In this document: piece after piece, positions 61,231 to 64,000 of the stretch
Numbering within the stretch: position 1 is the first letter of the stretch
Layout of the letters: every line of letters starts with the position of its first letter
NCBI RefSeq assembly: GCF_000003815.2
Contig: NW_023365778.1
Coordinates: 21,794-85,793 of the forward strand
Direction: 5' to 3'
DNA from: Branchiostoma floridae
Lineage: Eukaryota > Chordata > Leptocardii > Amphioxiformes > Branchiostomatidae
Length of the DNA: 64,000 nt
The notes under the pieces: generated by a model
What the model saw: the letters and a program-made list of their open reading frames with translations, nothing else
Told to the model about the DNA's origin: nothing
Databases searched by the model: none
Translations under genes and position numbers: made by a program

Positions 61231-64000
61231 GCACATCTAAGATACCAGTAGGGCTCCGCCATATTATATCCACCACCTTGAATTTTCAAAAATACTTTTT
61301 TTGCAATAAATAATCACAAAAGACAATGGAAATAGAATAAATACATTCATTTAGATGTTCTTTGATTTAAAAATACCAGGTATTTACAAATTCTAACGGA
61401 TAATAAGCCAGTTTTTCTTCATACGGTCAGCCATCTTGGATTTGGGGCTGATGGGGCTGATGGAGCTGATCAAATTAGCATAATTTATGCATATATAATT
61501 ATGAAAGATATTCTAATTAACGTAAGATTTTATTTATGTAACAAAATAGCAGTAATATATCAAATAAACGCGAAACATACATTGTTAGAACCGAAATTAG
61601 CGATTTTTGGCAAAACTGTCTGTCAACAAACGGTTGCCATGGCAACACGAAAAACTGGAAAATTTGTCAAGCTTCGTGAAATTGTTGCCAACAATATTTT
61701 AGGAAAACTCACTAAATTTCGTGGCTCTAGCATAAGCCGTTCTGGCTTTATAGGACATCAAAGTTGGCGCAGGCCTCAAAAGACCCCCCTCCCCGTCTGA
61801 ATAGGGTTAAAGAGGTTTGTGGATTACAATTCCGTACCAAGGGAGTCATTTTACGGTTTACCCCAGTTCATTTGGGTCTGAAGGAGGCTGCGCATCCTCA
61901 AGTCGAGAGGCCGTCTCTTCAAGAAAATAAATCTAAAGCAGAAAAGCCGTATATGGGAATGAAGGGTATCACTCCAACTTTAAGAACAGCAAAGTTTCCG
62001 TTTCTTTACTCTCTCCACTTTTCGTAATTTAAGGGGAGGAAAATTTTTTCACGTAACAAAGTATGCAAAAAAAATGGAATTTTGACCTGGAAATAAACCC
62101 ATCACCTATAGTTAAGTCATAAAAATGAGTGATATTATAAGCAAACTAGAGTTCGGGGACCTCATACCTCCATGAAATATTTATTGCTTTTTTGTGGATG
62201 GTATGTATGTTTATAGTCGGTTGTATTTGAGAGTAATGGTTATATGATATAAATGTTAAGGGAAAGTAGTGGTGTATTTATTTAATGACACAGAGGATGT
62301 CCATCTGATTAGTAATTATTAAAATGTGACACTTAATTGTGTAATGTGTGTTTAAGAGGTCGACGGCATATGGTAGCGTGGTGTTCCTTAAGCTTGATGT
62401 TTGGCATTTAAACTGTCTAAGGTTGTCAGCATTATTGAGGTTCGACTATGTGCCTCAGAGCTGTGTGGTGGGAGGAAGTTGGGAAACTCAGAAAGAAGAA
62501 GGGATGTGGCCAACTTTAGTCAGATGGTGATTTGATTTTCCACCAATATGTCATAACATCAACTGTTCACACGGTACAAAAACGAGATGAACACTTTTCT
62601 CTGACAGCCCTACACCAACTGTAAGATGAATACTTGGCGCCAACCCCGTCTGCTAAAAAACAAGTACCATTGGCTTCGAAAGAGACAACTAACAACTGTC
62701 CCTTATCGTAACAAAATCAGAACATCTGTGTCGCCCATAAAACTTCTGACACCCCACCCCGATGAGAGGACCTAATGGCATTTTAAACAGCTGTCACCTC
62801 TCCTTGTTGGTGGAGGTAAGCCCATCAACAAACACATAAAGCACGATGCCTGTACCAATATATCTCAAATATAGGGGTGATTTCTGATATTATTACATCG
62901 ATTATAACGAAAGATACGGCTCCCAAAATCTCATCGATTCGAGCTTTCATCACACCCCACCAACACAACAAGTATGAAACCAATCCATCCAGCCGTTCTT
63001 GAGTAATCATCTACACAGACAGAGACACATAACAGAAAATATAACCTCCATTCCATGACATTTCATGGAGGTAAAAATAAAGAAAATCGTAACACTGAGA
63101 TTTTTTACAATAACCCGACGCGCGAGGCATTACAACACGGCTCACAGAAAGCATATGGACGATGAATCTGGGTCAACGGGCGAATCACTTCCAACGCGTA
63201 GAAATACAAGGAAATGAAACTCGGGCCGAAAACCAATTAGCACCAAAAACACATCACTTCTTACGCTTTTTAGTCATGGCAGTATAAAATGCCACTTCGC
63301 AGCAGATTATGAGAAATTCGAACTCAAACCCAGACCTTCAAAACCCTTTCGTCACTTTTTTGTCGCGCACTATCTCGCACCCCAGTCGCGGAGTAATTGG
63401 TGTAAGCACCGTTTATTGATACAAATTATAATGAATTTTGAGTATGGCTTTACGGTCTAGGACCGGAGTTTCTTTTACGATTTCGGAGGTTGGCGTACAG
63501 CCTCAGGCCGAAGGGCTACAGTTCCGCTAGTAAACGTAGGACGCGAAACGTAAGCAATATGGTGGACAGCCGTTTACTGCCTCTTTCTGACAAACCTATT
63601 GGTATCGTCTTTTGCCTCTTTATTTCGGGTAGAATACGTAATAAAATTTTAATTTTGGACCCGAAAAGTATCAATTTTGGACACTTTTTTGATCGAAGCT
63701 GCTTGGAAAAAACGAATTTTCCGAGGATAACGGCCTACGTGGTAGAAAAGCTTTATTCTTCATGTTTGTGTAAAATGGAAATAAAAAAATTCCATGTGAT
63801 TACTTTTTTGCAATCTCAGATATCTTCGAAATCGCATGAAAAACGATGCTATTTGGGTAATCAGGCGAAAAAAACCGCATCACCGTTGCAGCGGAATAAT
63901 ACAAAAATGGTTTCGCTGGCCGACCAACTACTCCTCGCACAAAAATAATACAACCAAAGGGCTTTTCAGGAAATACGACAAATCTATGCTCAGCTATAAC

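Larger units (their letters stand above)
57875..64000. other. Downstream intergenic region
   Basis: No supported coding exon. The longest open frame (63490-63948, plus strand, 152 codons) resembles nothing I know, and its composition does not argue for coding. The stretch 62810-63075 contains 'cctccatgaaatgtcatgga' type inverted ends and looks like an old repeat. Confidence 0.5.

Noticed and set aside
63490-63948. 152-codon frame near the window end
   Set aside because: No recognisable domain, amino-acid composition looks random, and there is no splice or poly(A) context. It could be a fragment of a transposon but cannot be supported.

Overview
The window is animal nuclear DNA. It has intron-rich genes with GT-AG junctions, a complete spliceosomal Sm D3 gene, the 3' part of a peroxisomal DHAP acyltransferase gene, an EGF/C-type-lectin membrane protein gene, and many short inverted-repeat transposons and tRNA-derived SINE-like pieces. 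Gene content and repeat style suggest an invertebrate chordate, most likely a lancelet (Branchiostoma). That is inference; no mitochondrial, rRNA or other marker is present to prove it.

Layout. (1) 1-6960, plus: GNPAT, 5' end cut off by the window, 11 exons, C-terminus SRL (a PTS1-type peroxisomal signal). (2) 9686-13214, minus: a sulfotransferase-like P-loop protein, 4 coding exons, 450 aa. (3) 13.2-20.2 kb: no confident gene; nested and stand-alone DNA transposons and a LINE tail. (4) 20197-29377, plus: an 11-exon gene for a 1417-residue protein with a long low-complexity N-terminus, a small conserved-looking domain and a CXC-type cysteine-rich C-terminus; family not recognised. (5) 30411-39062, minus: a striking gene whose main exon encodes about 66 tandem copies of a 13-residue repeat, followed by a HECT-type ubiquitin-ligase domain. 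The N-lobe part of the HECT exon is broken by several frameshifts. (6) 42363-45164, minus: SNRPD3, four exons, complete, with an NRF1-like promoter palindrome. (7) 46.86-50.41 kb: a GC-rich minisatellite split by a 2.76 kb 5'-truncated LINE and flanked by near-identical copies of about 278 bp. (8) 50730-57874, plus: a type II membrane protein with six EGF repeats and a C-type lectin domain, 12 exons. (9) 57.9-64 kb: no confident gene; tandem repeats, a run of TGACGTCA palindromes and inverted repeats.

The genes do not form a functional cluster; they are ordinary eukaryotic neighbours on both strands. GNPAT starts ether-lipid synthesis, Sm D3 is part of the spliceosomal snRNP core, the lectin gene probably makes a surface receptor, and the sulfotransferase-like, CXC and HECT genes look like lineage-specific or expanded families. 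The strongest unusual signals are the repeat-HECT gene, the long duplication flanking the LINE, the CXC protein and a dense, nested collection of MITE families. Exon boundaries were worked out by hand from reading frames and splice signals; none were checked against transcripts.
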